Numbered from the stretch's first letter, positions 11,046 through 23,454 are shown. The stretch: 64,000 nt of DNA from Palaemon carinicauda (GCF_036898095.1 NC_090751.1:89668383-89732382), one strand, 5' to 3'. Made by a program: numbers and translations. Notes: a model not told the origin generated them from the letters alone.

Positions 11046-13500
11046 GGTAAGATTCTGCTTATCCTGACTTGGCTGAGGACTTTTTCACCAGACCGAATAG
11101 GGGGGGAAAAAAACAAGGTACACCTCTAGGCCACCCCACCGATCTTGGAATACATTTTGTTTGAGGGCCTGGGGAGCAGTGGAGTGGGAGCCTGAAGATC
11201 AGGGCCGCTGCGAGCATAACCACACTCGGGAACCCCACAAATTTGAGACATTGTTGGATACAAGATGATTCCAAGACACTAGGAGCCCACTATCTGTGTG
11301 GTTTTGCAACCACATTCCTATACCAGGAATGACACTAGTTGTCCTCTGTCCATCTGAGGCTTCGTACTGTTAGATGGTTCTCTAAGAGAGGTGAATGCTG
11401 GTACCTTTCTGAATCGGGCCAACAGACGAGGATGAAATGGTATGGAATATGCCCCCCCCCCCTCTCTCTCTCTTTTAATGCATTATAGAGAGCATCAGGT
11501 TCAGAGGGAAGACCCATCATCCGTGGATTGTCCAGCGGTGAGTGGGGGGGGGGAGTGCATGGCAATAAACACACCTCGAGATGATGTCGACATGTGTAAC
11601 TAATTGCACGTTCTTGCAACGAAGGGGAACAGCTGTTCTCCCTCCCACTGCCACTAATCCAGCGTGGTTGGCTGAATAAGACCGATATCAAATGGTAAAC
11701 CAGTTAATCAGTACAGCTTATGTTATAATAGCGAATCTCCGTAGAGATCGCCTTCCGGACAAGAGACTGTACGGTAATCACTGAACGCATCCAACCAAAC
11801 CCAAGAGGGGATTGAGACGTATCTTCAATCCATTGTTAGGTGGGTAAAGAGCATAAGTCTACTACGGAGTAGTAACACCGAACTGTGCGCATGACAAGCA
11901 TACACGCGTAGTTCGACTTAAAAGTCATGTCCGGAACTCAGTTGGAGAACGTTAGAAACGTTCGTAACGGAGGTTTCCCGTTCTTAGGACAAAAAAACGT
12001 TCGTACTTCGCCAGCTCCAATCAGTAAACTAGCATTTATATTAGATGTTCCCTACTAGGGAACAGATATGCTTATGAGAAGTTTCCAGCTAAAGCCTTTG
12101 TAGGGGACTAAGAATTCCAATCGGGGAAAAGGAAAAAATGCCTATAAGGAGGCAGAACGTAAATGCCGTATGTCTGGTTACAGGAAAGTAGCCAAGTAAT
12201 GTACTGAATAACCTGGTTTCAGTAAGGAATATAAATATACAACTTAATAGAACGGAGTTCTAATTGGAAGATGTATATAGCCCTTATTGGCAGAAAGATC
12301 GCTTGCACGCATATATATACTTGTCCATTTGCGCTAGCGCATGCGTATTCTCTGCCTCCAGGAAATGTTTGCAACGAATCCGGTTGCGGGAATAATGTAT
12401 ATGCGACGAATCGCAACATTATTGCCGAAAGAATTTTGATCGTTGACTAACTGTAATATTTTCTTGAATGAGAGCGAACATGTTTTCAAACAAAATATAC
12501 AGTTATAGAGGCGATCATTCGCCTTTGGTTTACCCATCCTCTATATGTGAGGGGCTAGCCAGTGTTCATTACACAGAAACGGATGTCTGTTTACCTGTGG
12601 GCGGGGTTTGAAACGTTCGTAACGTAACGAAAAAATGCCCACGCTGTTGCTATCGTTCTTTAACGTTAGCTAACAATGTTCCTTCAGGAACAATAACCCT
12701 GTAAGGATAGAATAAAAAGTCTCAGAAGACTATCATGTAAAAAGGCAAGTCGTTATACCCACGGTACAATGACGGGGGAGGCTGCCTCCATCAAACAGTA
12801 GAACCGAGTTTAAGACAATAACCTCGCGGTTTTATCTTGGCTAGAGTGCATGCTCCGGGAAGGCTTACGGCCATCATGAAGTTTTAACACCCATTGAAGT
12901 TTTGTAAAAACTTCTCAGGAACGAGTCTCCCAAAAAAGGGTGAAGTCTCGTATGTGGGGGTTTGTTTCAAGAAGACCAGACATAATTGCCATCGATCGCT
13001 TACCTATAGGGGTTGCCATCGAACGCTTTCTCGATAGCGGATAGGGGAAATGAACTGCAATGTAAGAATTTTTCATTCCCCGCTCATTTCCATCTGCTAA
13101 CCAAACCACTCGAAGTGGGAGAGCGGAGGAAAGATGACGGTGGTTCGTTCGAAAACGAAAGGATCGGTGCTGGCGAAACCAGACTGGCTGATATAGTAAT
13201 CAGCTGGGAGTGTAGAGTGACATATCAAGTCACACCTTTGGAAGACCCATCCCGTAGAGGGGGGGGGAGGTCGACCATAGAGTTTTCAGGAAAACTCTGG
13301 ATCGCAGAAACAGAGAGATTCGGATGAGAACCTAGGGGTTCAGAATCTATTAGTGAATTCCTTTCTCATGACCTAAAGGGATGTTGCTGAGAACCAACAG
13401 GAACTCTGTCGCTGATTCCTGATGGAATTTCCAGGAATCATCTTACGTGAACAGGACCCAAAGGAACTGTGTCATAGTTACCTGTAGAGATTCGTAAACC
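11046..13500 (-). other. E3 interior, unrecognisable coding remnant
   Basis: By position this is the pol segment of E3. Open frames are short and I could not match reverse transcriptase motifs with confidence. The segment includes the poly-G and (CT) tracts at 11453-11475. Confidence 0.4.
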
Positions 13501-14557
13501 TTTAGGCAGTAGGCATCCCTCTGTCATCAGAGTAAAACACTTGATGACGATGTTCGCGAAACTCTTGATGACGATGGGCGCGCGAACAATTCATGGGATG
13601 AGAGTTCAAAAACTCTGTCATGAGAGTAAACCTCTTGTGCACTCGTGAACACTTCGCGCAACGAGAGTCCGAAAAACTCTGTCATATAAGCATGGCTATG
13701 ATCACGAGAACCCAAAGGTTCAGCTTGAACTGCGTTGTGAGACCCCGAAGGATCGCGCTCCTATCGAATCGTGTGCGCCAATATGGTTGTGCGCTCTTGC
13801 GCCAAACTGTTGGTAGGCGGAAGGGAGCTCACGTGCGCCTCTCCCAATTGTGCGCACCTGGAGCGCATGAGATTGTTCGCGCACCTGGCGCGCATAAGGT
13901 TTCTCGCTCGCATGGCGCGCGACAGGATGTTCACGTGCATGACGAGCAATAGGCTGTTCGTGCATATGGCGCGCCATAGGATGAACCTGCGCGCCATGAT
14001 CGCCATTTTCTTTGCGCGCGCCAAGTCGGTCTTGCGCGGCAATTTGGCCGTGCGCGCCAACTTGGTCGTGCGCACGAGAGCTCTCAGGTTGTTGAGAAAA
14101 CTCACTACTACGCTCACCCGAAGGTTCACAATACAGTAGCTTGTTGTATGAGCACGAACGATCAACACAATGAGAGTTTAAAAACTCTCTGTCATAATAA
14201 GAATGACTCTGGTCACGAGAACCCGAAAGTTCAACGTGAACTGTGTTGCGCGAACATGAAGGAGCAATGCAACGAGAAACCGGAATTTCTCTGTCACGAA
14301 ACACCGAAGTGTTAGCGCGACTAGAGTTACGAGAGCCCGAGGGTTCAGCGTAACTAATGTTACGAGACCCCGAAGGGTCAGCGCGACGAGAAACCGAAGT
14401 TTCCCTGTCACAACACACTGGAGTGTTAGAAGTTATGAGAGCCCAAGGGTTCTGCGTAACTAATGTTACGAGACTCCGAAGGGTCAGCGCAATGAGAAAC
14501 CGAAGTTTCCCTGTCACAAAACACCGAAGTGTCAGAGTGACTAAAATTACGAGAGCC
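13500..14557 (-). pseudogene. E3 gag remnant with Ser/Gly/Arg repeats (first part)
   Basis: Repetitive segment read on the minus strand as repeats like EPSGSRN-SYA, with an upstream GC-rich part giving RxHxR-rich peptides (RHAREHPVARHASE). The DNA units are variants of GAGAGCCCGAAGG with AGCGTAACTAATGTTACGAG. The open segment 14517-13720 is the longest. It is interrupted at 14561 by the DNA transposon and resumes at 18209. It matches by position and character the Arg/Ser-rich gag segment of E4. Confidence 0.55.
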
Positions 14558-14560
14558 CAA

Positions 14561-14776
14561 TAGTCCAGCCGTTTTCAGTAAAAATCGTTCAAATTTGGTT
14601 AAAAGCACCAAGTTTGCATAAAGTTAGCTTGAGATGTACCTTTTGAAATGTGATAGAGACCCATTTGATATCTTTCCAATATGGCCGCCAAAAATCTGGA
14701 AAATGCTGCTATTTGGAGTATTTTCATCGTATAGTCACAATTTTGGAGTCTAAACCTATATTTTCAAGGATGTTCT
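14561..14776 (+). repeat. Left terminal inverted repeat of the Academ-like element
   Basis: Starts TAGTCCAGCCGTTTTC and matches the reverse complement of 17961-18205 with indels, up to AAGGATGTTCT. It includes the shared phrase GATATCTTTCCAATATGGCC. Confidence 0.85.
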
Positions 14777-15042
14777 AAACATTAAAAGCAAATGTGGGCA
14801 CTTAAGATAAATATTTAAGGAGCAAATGGCCTTTTTGTTACAGAAATTGCCTACAAAAATATTAAACCGGCTGTAATCATATTTGTTCTGTAATTTAACG
14901 CAAAGTAAAGAATGTATTTGAATGTCAAACATAAGTACAGTGTTTTATTAACTCAATATGAAGAGTTTTATATTAACTTAATCCCAAAATAGGTCTTATC
15001 CTAGTAACCATCAATTGCTAGTACAGTACTGAAATGACTAAT

Positions 15043-17796
15043 TTAAGTACACAGTCTAATCACACACAGGCAACAATCCCCCCCCCCCCCCATACAGGAA
15101 ACTGATGCTTGAGGCAGATCTGACCAATAGGGTTCCCATGCATTTCCAGGTCCTTTCATCCAACCCCATTCAACAGGTGAAGGTAACACGGGATTGAGGA
15201 GAAGTGACTGGCCCCAAACATGACCCGCTTGATAAGATGCTCTTATGACATGCTGGTAGAGAGCAGCAGAAGTTGGTGGTATGAAATCAATAGACCTGCC
15301 TTTCCTGGTGTAGAGATCTTTTCTCGCTTCATAAGCTGATGTGGCAGATGTCATAAAGCAGAACAACAAATCGCTCAAGGTTTGCCATGTGCTGTTCAAT
15401 TCTCTCCTGTGTTGGTACATTCCCAAGGTCTGCAAACACCTCGGTTACACTTTCACATATTTGCCACGTCTCCCAAGAAGATTTCTTCTCTTTACCAGCA
15501 AAGGAGGATGTGTTGTCACACTCGCTGAAGGCATGAAACATAGGCAGAGCTCGACACTTTGGACCTAGAGAACCAGCTATGATGTATACAGGGATATATT
15601 TGAAGTTGTCCCCAACCCCAAAGCTGATTCACAGTTCACTTGCATGAATTGGAAGACACAATGCTATAGCTAACACTACTACATCAGTGTCCACAGTTCT
15701 GATCATGATCCTCTCACAACCATGTTGAACAGCATCTTTTGCATGGAGAAGCAGCCTTGTGTCTGCTTCCTCATGGGAGCACAGAGATATTTGATCAATA
15801 CTGTCCCTCTGGGGGTTGCAAAGGACCAACTCTCCTTTTGTGGACATAATTTGCTTGCCCTATGGACAGCGACAGTAGTACATTGATCCGCTAGAAAACT
15901 GAAGAGCTCGGCTTTGTTTGCATCACACCGCAAGAAAGCCTTCCAGTTGCCAGGAACAGGAGTGTTAGCCTTTACTTTTCTGCGGTCCCCCTCTCTTCTG
16001 AGACTCCTAGCAGTCGCCTTCAGACTGTCTTGGAAGTACTGATCAAAGATAATATCAACTCTTCTAGCTGACTCCAGTTGACGCTTTACATGTGGTACAA
16101 ATACCTGATCAGCATACTCTTGAAATGTTCTTGATGCACCTGGGTTAAGCATTTTAACAATGGCAGCCTCATCTACTGTAGAAGAACTGCATCAGTATCA
16201 GGCTTGTCCTTGATTGTGGTACTATGCTGTGTAAGGAATGGGAGAAGATCAGCTTTGGTCCCATGTTGAAGTTTTCCACCCTGCGACAATGATGGTGGAC
16301 TGGACTGATTCTCATGGCGGAAAAACTCATCAATATCCCCATCTCTCACTTGGCAAGACACATACAGTTTAGAGAAAAGAGAACAGTCTTGTTTCAATGA
16401 TGAAATTTGTTGCTTCTCCTTTAACACTTTGCAGGTAGGCTGGCTGCTGAATAGAGGAAATTTGTTCCTTTTGATAGGGTCTGTCAGACTTTTGGTTCTG
16501 TCTTCCAGCAGTTCCTTCACAAAATCACTATATTGTTCATTTCCCCCCCTTTTGATATGCCTTATGGTTTCTATAATCTCTTTGTCTACAACATCCTGGG
16601 TGCCTAATACAAGATGATCATATGAATCTTCCATGAATGGATTTCTTATGTCTTCTAATGTATCACACAAGGATTTGACTTGCTTTCTGTATGTTGTCTG
16701 TACCCCCTGTTGAGCTTCATGGTGTCTTTGGTCTGAATGCTTTTCCGCCTGTCCCAGGAGTCCTTCCACCAGTTTTAAACTCATTCACAACTCTTGACAC
16801 TTCTGGCCCAGCCACCATCCATCTTTGGAGTTGTGCACTGTTTTCAGTTAGGCCCACAGCACCACCATCTCCTTTAATCTGTTTGTTGTTCTGTTCGTGA
16901 GCTTGGTCTAATGGGATGCCAAAAAATGAGTTGTGTTTTGTGAACAAACTTTCCCTCTGAGAATTCAGCAGCAACCTCAGGATGCATCAAATCTAGGGAA
17001 GCCATATCTCTAATATGCACTGCAACCCAACGAGCATAATTGGGGTGGTCAAGTGCAAAGAACCATGGGGCCAGCTTTTTGAGTGCAGCCTTGTACAGAT
17101 TGAAGTTGCCTTGTCGCAGTGACAGAGGAAATCCATCAAAGCTAGTTCTGGGTCAAGTGTGATGGACCAGAAGTTAAACATAGGGACTGTATTTTCCATT
17201 TTCACTCTCCATTGCTCAAAGCTTAGAGGATCTGTGGTGTGGTCTTCTGTTTGGTGACGCTTGTAGGCTCTATCCATGAGAATGTACAAGCTCCCTGCAG
17301 TCACCTGGTGGGCATACCTCATTCTCATTATATGTGCAGCCTTCAGGAAGGAATCTGCAGTACCTTGTGAGGCTATCTCTGCCTGCACAAGGGTGTTAGT
17401 CCATCCAGTTCCTTCCAGCCAGTCTCCAAGAACTTTGAGAAAGGCCAGCTCAATGTGTAAGCCACCAAACATCACTACAACTTGGTTCTCACCGTGAATG
17501 TTGGGGTATTACCATTGGAGTTGTTTGTCAATAGCATACAGTGGCTGATCACAGGCAACTACATGGATCTGAACAGGATTCAGAAAATCCACTGCATTCT
17601 TCACAACTTTCATAGTATGGGCAATCATGGCACTTGACTTAGCCTCCTCATAGAACAGTGGGAGCAATGAGCTGATGTCGGAAGGAGCAGGCTGTTCTGT
17701 GTGGACCTGATCATTATGGTATGCAGCGCAGGATGTCTTTAGGTCTGTTGATGACTCCGCTTCAATCTCTTCTTTCACATGTTTCAACCACCTGCA
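15043..17796 (-). pseudogene. Broken Academ-like transposase with XPG/PIN-type nuclease motif
   Basis: Consecutive minus-strand segments (17796-17509, 17475-16993, 16974-16717, 16784-16173, 16152-15703, 15847-15629, 15541-15329, 15435-15043) together resemble a large multicopy invertebrate protein family that I recall but cannot search. An acceptor TTTTGCAG precedes 17796, so a 5' exon probably existed. Recognisable blocks are MFGGLHIELA, PLDQAHEQNN with GAVGLTEN, RDGDIDEFF, and CSHEEADTRLLLHA followed by RTVDTDVVVL, which look like the acidic E-x-A-D and D-x-D residues of XPG/FEN1-type nucleases. FHAFSECDNTSSF and YEARKDLY follow, and a Cys-rich end. One in-frame stop (about 17506) and at least five frame changes show it is dead. 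Confidence 0.6.
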
Positions 17797-17960
17797 AAAT
17801 GATTGTAAAACAAACAAAATGGTTGTCACTGTAGAACTGTAAGAGACAGATAACAACAACATTTAGAACAATTTTTTGGTATGTTTGACTTATTTCAGAA
17901 TTCAAATGGGCATTTGCTGGTAAAATATTGTTCTCCTGTACTTATTTTTATTCTCAGTTT

Positions 17961-18205
17961 AGAACATCCTTTAAAATATAGGTAAAGACTCCAAACTTGT
18001 AACTATACGATGAAAATCGTTCGAATAGCAGCATTTTCCTGAATTTTGGCGGCCATCTTGAAAAAAGCGGCCATATTGGAAAGATATCACATGGGTCTCT
18101 ATCACATTTCAAAAGGTACATCAAAAGCTAACTTTGTGCAAAACTTGGTGTTTTTAACCGAATGTGAACGATTCCTCCATATTTTTACCGAAAACGGCTG
18201 GACTA
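17961..18205 (-). repeat. Right terminal inverted repeat of the Academ-like element
   Basis: Inverted partner of 14561-14776. It is about 30 bp longer owing to indels, and has AAAAAGCGGCCATATTGG near its centre. Confidence 0.85.
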
Positions 18206-18208
18206 CAA

Positions 18209-19190
18209 GGGTTCTGCATAACTAATGTTACGAGACCCCGAAGGATCAGCGTAACGAGGAACCGAGGTTCCTCTGTCACGAGGCCCCGAAAGGTCAGCGT
18301 GATTGATGGCACAAGTTCCCGAAGGCTCAACGTTACCATTGTTAGGAGAGCCCGAAGGTTCAGCGTAACTAAAACCCGAAGGTTTTGAGCGGAGTCCCGA
18401 AGGACTCCTAATGTCATGAGAACCAGCAGGAGCAACATGACGAGAGCCCGAAGACTCAACGATCACGCCAGCCCAAAGGGTGATCGAACGGGACCCCGAA
18501 GGATCAAGGAGAACCAGCAGGTTTAAGATAACACCTCCGCATAAGAGGTTTGTTCTCCCGAAGGAGAATGTTGCTTAAGAGAAGGCTCTCGCTCCGCCCC
18601 TGAAGGAGAACCATAAGCATAACGGGGGACCGCAGATGCCCAGAGGCGGTCTTCACTCGAGGACGAGAGACTCGTTCCCCTGAAGGGATAACCTGCTTCG
18701 GAGAAAGATCTGCCACCTCTCTTGTGGATCAGCATGCTCCTACAAGTTATTTCTCGCAAACGAGAGGGAAGTTCTCCCGAAGGAGATCGCCTAAGCAAGC
18801 TTTCTCCCAGCTCTATGGGAATAAAGCGTAGGCGTAAAAAATCTCTCTCGCGAACGAGAGTGAAGTCCTCCCGAAGAAGGACATCGCCTAAAACAAGCTT
18901 TCTCCCAGCTCTATGGGAAAAAAACATAGGCGTAAGAAACTCTCCCGAACGAGAGAGAAGTCCTCCCGAAGGAGGACATTGCCTAAGGCAAGCTTTCTCC
19001 CAGCTCTATGGGAAAAAAGCGTAGGCGTGAAAAATCTCTCTCGCGAACGAGAGAGAAGTCATCCCGCAAGAGGACATAGCCTAAGTAAAGCTTTCTCCCA
19101 GCTCTATGGGAAAAAAGCATATGCGTAAGCAAAAATCACTCTCCCTCTTTCTCACGAGAGAGAGAAGTTACCCTCGAAGGAGGAACACCA
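18209..19190 (-). pseudogene. E3 gag remnant (second part) with Ser/Arg-coding repeats
   Basis: Continuation of the repeat-rich gag segment. The first part (18209-18500) repeats the EPSGSRN-like unit. The second part changes to tandem units with CTCTCTCGCGAACGAGAG and CTCCCGAAGGAGGA. No open frame spans it. The following 19190-19650 has no recognisable coding content and leads into the right terminal repeat. Confidence 0.5.
18725..19130. repeat. Tandem repeat, about four units of 95-98 bp
   Basis: The phrase CTCCCAGCTCTATGGGA recurs with its CTCTATGGGA part at 18811, 18909, 19004 and 19102, giving periods of 98, 95 and 98 bp. Each unit also holds an inverted CTCTC-GCGAAC-GAGAG hairpin and CTCCCGAAGGAGG. 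It lies in the gag remnant of E3. Confidence 0.8.
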
Positions 19191-19652
19191 AGTTGAAGGT
19201 TGACAGCAAATGTTACCTCGTAACGAGGGCAGTTCACGAGCTACCACGTGTTCTACGTTGCTGTTACCTGTGAAAAAAAAGGAAGTTGTTATCAATTACA
19301 ATTCATGCTCCGTTGCACAAAATACACTATTCGGGGAATAAGTCACCTTCCTTGTAAGATAATTCCTCCAAAGGGAACAGAACTGTTATAAACTTTTATT
19401 CTGTAATGAAACAAACATACGGCATTGTTGAGAACCTGCCGAATGACAACTCCCTTATGGCGGAGGCAGTTGGATACGATGTCAACAGCAATTAAAGTTA
19501 CACGTATCTAACAACATATACAGTATTCCATTTTACATATATACACTCATATATATGTAAGAAAATGAAAACACTCAAGAAAAAGAAATAAACGAAAACA
19601 TCAAGGCAAGTCTTTGCGGGAGAGAAGGACAGCATGTCCATCCTCTACCGAG

Positions 19653-19785
19653 CCAAAGAGTAAAGTGGTTACTAGGCCAAGAGGTGTGAGTGAGTGGGGT
19701 AGCCAGTCTACCCCAACCCCCACTCGCTAACTAGCGGATGGGGTAGTTATCCCTCACTAAAAATATCATGGCTCGTCTTTCAGCT
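19653..19785 (-). repeat. E3 right inverted terminal repeat, inner part
   Basis: Inverted match to about 9160-9300, ending at CTTTCAGCT where LINE L1 begins. The outer part of the same repeat resumes at 21899-21946 after L1. Confidence 0.78.
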
Positions 19786-21898
19786 GTAATATATACATAC
19801 ATACATATACCAAGGCAGTTCCCCCAATTTTGGGGGGTAGCCGACATCAACAAATGAAACAAAACAAAAAAGGGGACCTCTACTCTCTACGGTCCTCCAG
19901 CCTAACAAGGGACTCAACCGAGTTCAGCTGGTACTGCTAGGGTGCCACAGCCCACCCTCCCACATTATCCACCACAGATGAAGCTTCATAATGCTGAATC
20001 CCCTACTGTTGCTACCTCCGCGGTCATCTAAGGCATCGGAGGAAGCAGCAGGGCCTACCGGAACTGCGTCACAATCGCTCGCCATTCACTCCTATTTCTA
20101 GCACGCTCTCTTGCCTCTCTCACATCTATCCTCCTATCACCCAGAGCTTTCTTCACTCCATCCATCCACCCAAACCTTGGCCTTCCTCTTGTACTTCTCC
20201 CATCAACTCTTGCATTCATCCCCTTCTTTAGCAGACAGCCATTTTCCATTCTCTCAACATGGCCAAACCACCTCAACACATTCATATCCACTCTAGCTGC
20301 TAACTCATTTCTTACACCCATTCTCACCCTCACCACTTCGTTCCTAACCCTATCTACTCGAGATACACCAGCCATACTCCTAAGATACTTCATCTCAAAC
20401 ACATTCAATTTCTGTCTCTCCATCACTTTCATTCCCCACAACTCCGATCCATACATCACAGTTGGTACAATCACTTTCTCATATAGAACTCTCTTTACAT
20501 TCATTCCCAACCCTCTGTTTTTTACTACTCCCTTAACTGCCCCCAACACTTTGCAACCTGCATTCACTCTCTGATGTACATCTGCTTCCACTGCACCATT
20601 TGCTGCAACAACAGACCCCAAGTACTTAAACTGATCCACCTCCTCAAGTAACTCTCCATTCAACATGACATTCAACCTTGCACCACCTTCCCTTCTCGTA
20701 CATCTCATAACCTTACTCTTACCCACATTAACTCTCAACTTCCTTCTCTCACACACTCTTCCAAATTCTGTCACTAATCGGCCAAGCTTCTCTTCTGTGT
20801 CTGCAACCATTACAGTATCATCCGCAAACAACAACTGATTTACCTCCCATTCATGGTCATTCTCGTGTACCAGTTTTAATCCTCGTCCAAGCACTCGAGC
20901 ATTCACCTCTTTCACCACTCCATCAACAAACAAGTTAAACAACCACGGTGACATCAAACATCCCTGTCTCAGCCCCTCTCTCACCGGAAACCAATCACTC
21001 ACTTCATTTCCTATACTAACACATGCTTTACTACCATTGTAGAAACTTTTCACTGCTTGCAACAACTTTCCACCAACTCCATATAACCTCATCACATTCC
21101 ACATTGCTTTCCTATCAACTCTATCATACGCTTTCTCCAGATCCATAAACGCAACATACACCTCCTTACCTTTTGCAATATATTTCTCGCATGTCTGCCT
21201 TACTGTAAAAATCTGATTCATACAACCCCTACCTCTTCTAAAAACACCCTGTATTTCTAAGATTGCATTCTCTGTTTTATCCTTGATCCTATTAATCATT
21301 ACTCTACCATACACTTTTCCAACTACGCTTAACAAACTAATACCTCTTGAATTACAACACTCATGCGCATCTCCCTTGCCCTTATACTGTATAGTGGTAC
21401 AATACATGCACAAACCCTATCTACTGGTACCATTGACAACACAAAACACATATTAAACAATCTCACCAACCATTCAAGTACAGTCACATCCCCTTCCTTC
21501 AACATCTCAGCTCTCACACCATCCATCCCAGATGCTTTTCCTACTCTCGTTTCATCTAGTGCTCTCCTCACTTCACCTATTGCAATCTCTCTCTCATTCT
21601 CATCTCCCATCACTGGCACCTCAACACCTGCAACAGAAATTATATCTGCCTCCCTATTATCCTCAACATTCAGTAAACTTTCAAAATATTCCACCCATCT
21701 TTTCCTTGCCTCCTCTCCTTTTAACAACCTCCCATTTCCATCTTTCACTGTCTCTTCAATTCTTGAGCCAGCCTTCCTTACTCTCTTCACTTCTTTCCAA
21801 AACTTCTTATTCTCTTCATATGAATGACCCAATCCCTGACCCCACCTCAGGTCACCTGTCCTCTTTGCCTCACGTACCTTGCGCTTTACTTATCTATA
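19786..21898 (-). mobile_element. LINE copy L1 (APE-type, RTE-like), 5'-truncated, inside E3
   Basis: Non-LTR retrotransposon in minus orientation. Its 3' end, at low coordinates, has a TATA/TGTA-repeat tail, then a CCCCCAATTTTGGGGGG hairpin and a 3' UTR shared with L2 and L3. GTAAT occurs at 19786-19790 and 21899-21903 and may be the target duplication, but the E3 sequence GCGCCGAAA expected next to it is missing, so the boundary is not certain. It lies in the right terminal repeat of E3 and is therefore younger than E3. Because it is unbroken, it serves as the empty-site reference for E2 and E5. Confidence 0.85.
20055..21832 (-). pseudogene. L1 reverse transcriptase ORF (5'-truncated, one frameshift)
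   Basis: Reverse transcriptase of an APE-type LINE. Segment 21832-21329 holds the RT start (ETRVGKASGMDGVRAEML, VPVDRVCACIVPL). The frame then shifts near 21400, and 21413-20055 holds RGISLLSVVGKVYGRV, AFMDLEKAYDRVDR, GLRQGCLMSPWLFN, the catalytic FADD of NQLLFADDTVMV, then the long C-terminal part (FKYLGSVVAANGAVE, NVLRWFGHVERM, RGRPRFGWMDGVKKAL). The endonuclease domain is absent because of 5' truncation. The C-terminal layout is like RTE-type elements; the exact clade is not settled. Confidence 0.85.
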
Positions 21899-21946
21899 GT
21901 AATACCCTATTATAAATAGCGAAGGTTTGTATCTGTGTCGGAACAA

Positions 21947-23319
21947 CTATCTGTTTAACAGACCCACCTCAAATTATTAAAAGTAATCAAAAAGGAAAAA
22001 AATAAGTAGTACCTAAATTACTGTTTCCACCAACTTTAAACCTATAAAATAGTAAATAATATCCTGAATGCACCAATGTTTCAACCAAATGTGACCCTTT
22101 TTTTTTGTGAGTAAACAAAAAACAAAAATCTTGAAAATAGAAAATTAACAGAGTTTTTAAATTCCCAATACCATCTACTTTAACAAGAAAAAAAATACTT
22201 GTCAACCATTAGTAAATTTCTTTGCTCAACAATGCAAAGATATCTATTCAATGTTATTTAATAAGGCTAACCAAATTAGGCTAAATAATCATGCAATACT
22301 ACATATTCACCATCATAGATAACCAAACAACAGTACTCAATATGGTTCTTTAGAAAATAATTTTTCTCTAAATCATGCAATTTAGTAAATTACTAAAGAT
22401 TATTTTTCATATAAAAGATATGAAAAAAGGAGACTCAACAACCAAAAAACACACACTAATTAAATTCAATCATTAGAACATTATAAAAAATGCTTCATTA
22501 CATAGAAATACTGTACCAATGACTTTCCAAATAAGCAAATGGTGAAAAAGTAAATATCTTCTATTGCAATTACTTCTCAAGATCTTTCCTTATTTAAATT
22601 ATAAGTATACCCTGACCATACAATCAAATGATAGACTCGGTGGTGATAAAAAAAGACCTACGCATATCTTGAAAAGCAATTCAAAACTACTCAAAGAGAC
22701 AAAACTAGCTGAAATGTTAAAGAACATTCTGCTACATCTTGGTTATTTCATCTACAAGTCCAAATCACACATACCATAACAAGGCTTCAGGCTAAAATCG
22801 ACCATGTAAAGGGCAGCCAAAATAAAAGATGATATTTCTTCCCAAGGAAAGGAGTAAAGTTCAACAATATTTCCATATTCTAATCCAACAGTTTACCCAG
22901 ACCACAGAGTTGACTTTATCAATTTCAACAAAGGTATTGTAATAAGGGATGATTTTAAATATAAATATTATGTTATATAAGAAATATGCAACGCAAAAAG
23001 AAATTATTGACCAGAATGATGACTATACTTGTTGCTTAAAAGCCAGTTTCTTTACAGATAGAGGGAAATTTTATTCTCTAAGATATAAATCTTTAACAGA
23101 TAATCATCTATTGTGCTTAACAATGCCTTGATACTTTAACTGAAGGAATATTGAGGATAAAAAGTAAGCCCTGAGTCTAAAATTCTAACCCAGGGGTCTG
23201 GTTGAAATATATTTTACCCATAAACGCAAAATACAAAATGCACCATGAACTCTGGCCGCCCTTTATATATAAAGATTGGAAGAACCCTGCGTTTAACACT
23301 TCTGAGATTGTATCCCTAC
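21947..23319 (-). other. AT-rich intron sequence
   Basis: Between E3 and host exon H7. I found no supported exon or repeat here. The short open frames at 21987-22205 and 22564-22779 have no splice sites that fit the host phase. Confidence 0.5.
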
Positions 23320-23454
23320 CTGCCTTCGACTCTTCTTTTACTTCACAATTCCCCTCTTTTTCTTCCACTCCTCCTACTCCTCCTCCTTTCCCAACACCTT
23401 CACTCCCATCATCCTTCTCAACCACTTCCATGGATGGTCTACAAGATGATTTCT
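23320..23454 (-). CDS. Host gene exon H7
   Basis: 135-bp exon with acceptor TTTTGTAG before 23454 and donor GTAGGG after 23320. It is read with two leading bases, 44 codons and one trailing base, starting KSSCRPSMEVVEKDD and ending EVKEESKA. The leading phase pairs with H6, only 187 bp upstream in transcript direction, and the trailing phase pairs with H8. Gly/Val/Glu-rich low-complexity content. Confidence 0.7.

Larger units (their letters stand above)
14561..18205 (-). mobile_element. Academ-like DNA transposon with long inverted repeats, inserted in E3
   Basis: A 3645-bp element with imperfect inverted repeats of over 200 bp that begin TAGTCCAGCCGTTTTC at each end. It is flanked by CAA on both sides (14558-14560 and 18206-18208). 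The uninterrupted E3 repeat unit at 14437 reads GAGCCCAAGGGTTCTGC; removing the element and one CAA restores exactly that, so a 3-bp duplication is well supported. The interior has a broken minus-strand gene with an XPG-like nuclease signature. Academ elements are known for 3-4 bp duplications and an XPG nuclease, which is why I use that name; other superfamilies with 3-bp duplications remain possible. Confidence 0.7.
9086..21946 (-). mobile_element. DIRS-like retrotransposon E3 (subfamily B, degraded, with nested insertions)
   Basis: The left end (ATAACAAATTTGG) and right end (GTGTCGGAACAA) match the two halves of an internal complementary region whose junction lies at 9396/9397. Terminal repeats are 9086 to about 9300 and about 19653-21946, the latter split by LINE L1. 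Without L1 and the 3.6 kb DNA transposon at 14561-18205 the element is about 7.1 kb, near the size of E4. The coding region is eroded: only recombinase and gag traces can be recognised by comparison with E4. Flanks are ACAAT on the left and CTATC on the right, with no duplication. It sits inside the intron between host exons H7 and H8. Confidence 0.82.

Noticed and set aside
19786..21903. GTAAT as a certain target duplication for LINE L1
   Set aside because: The adjoining E3 bases expected from its left repeat (GCGCCGAAA) are missing, so the match may be chance or follow a deletion; kept only as a possibility.
20111..21915. Plus-strand frames rich in Ser, Leu, Pro and His over the LINE copies
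   Set aside because: They are antisense shadows of the LINE reverse transcriptase.
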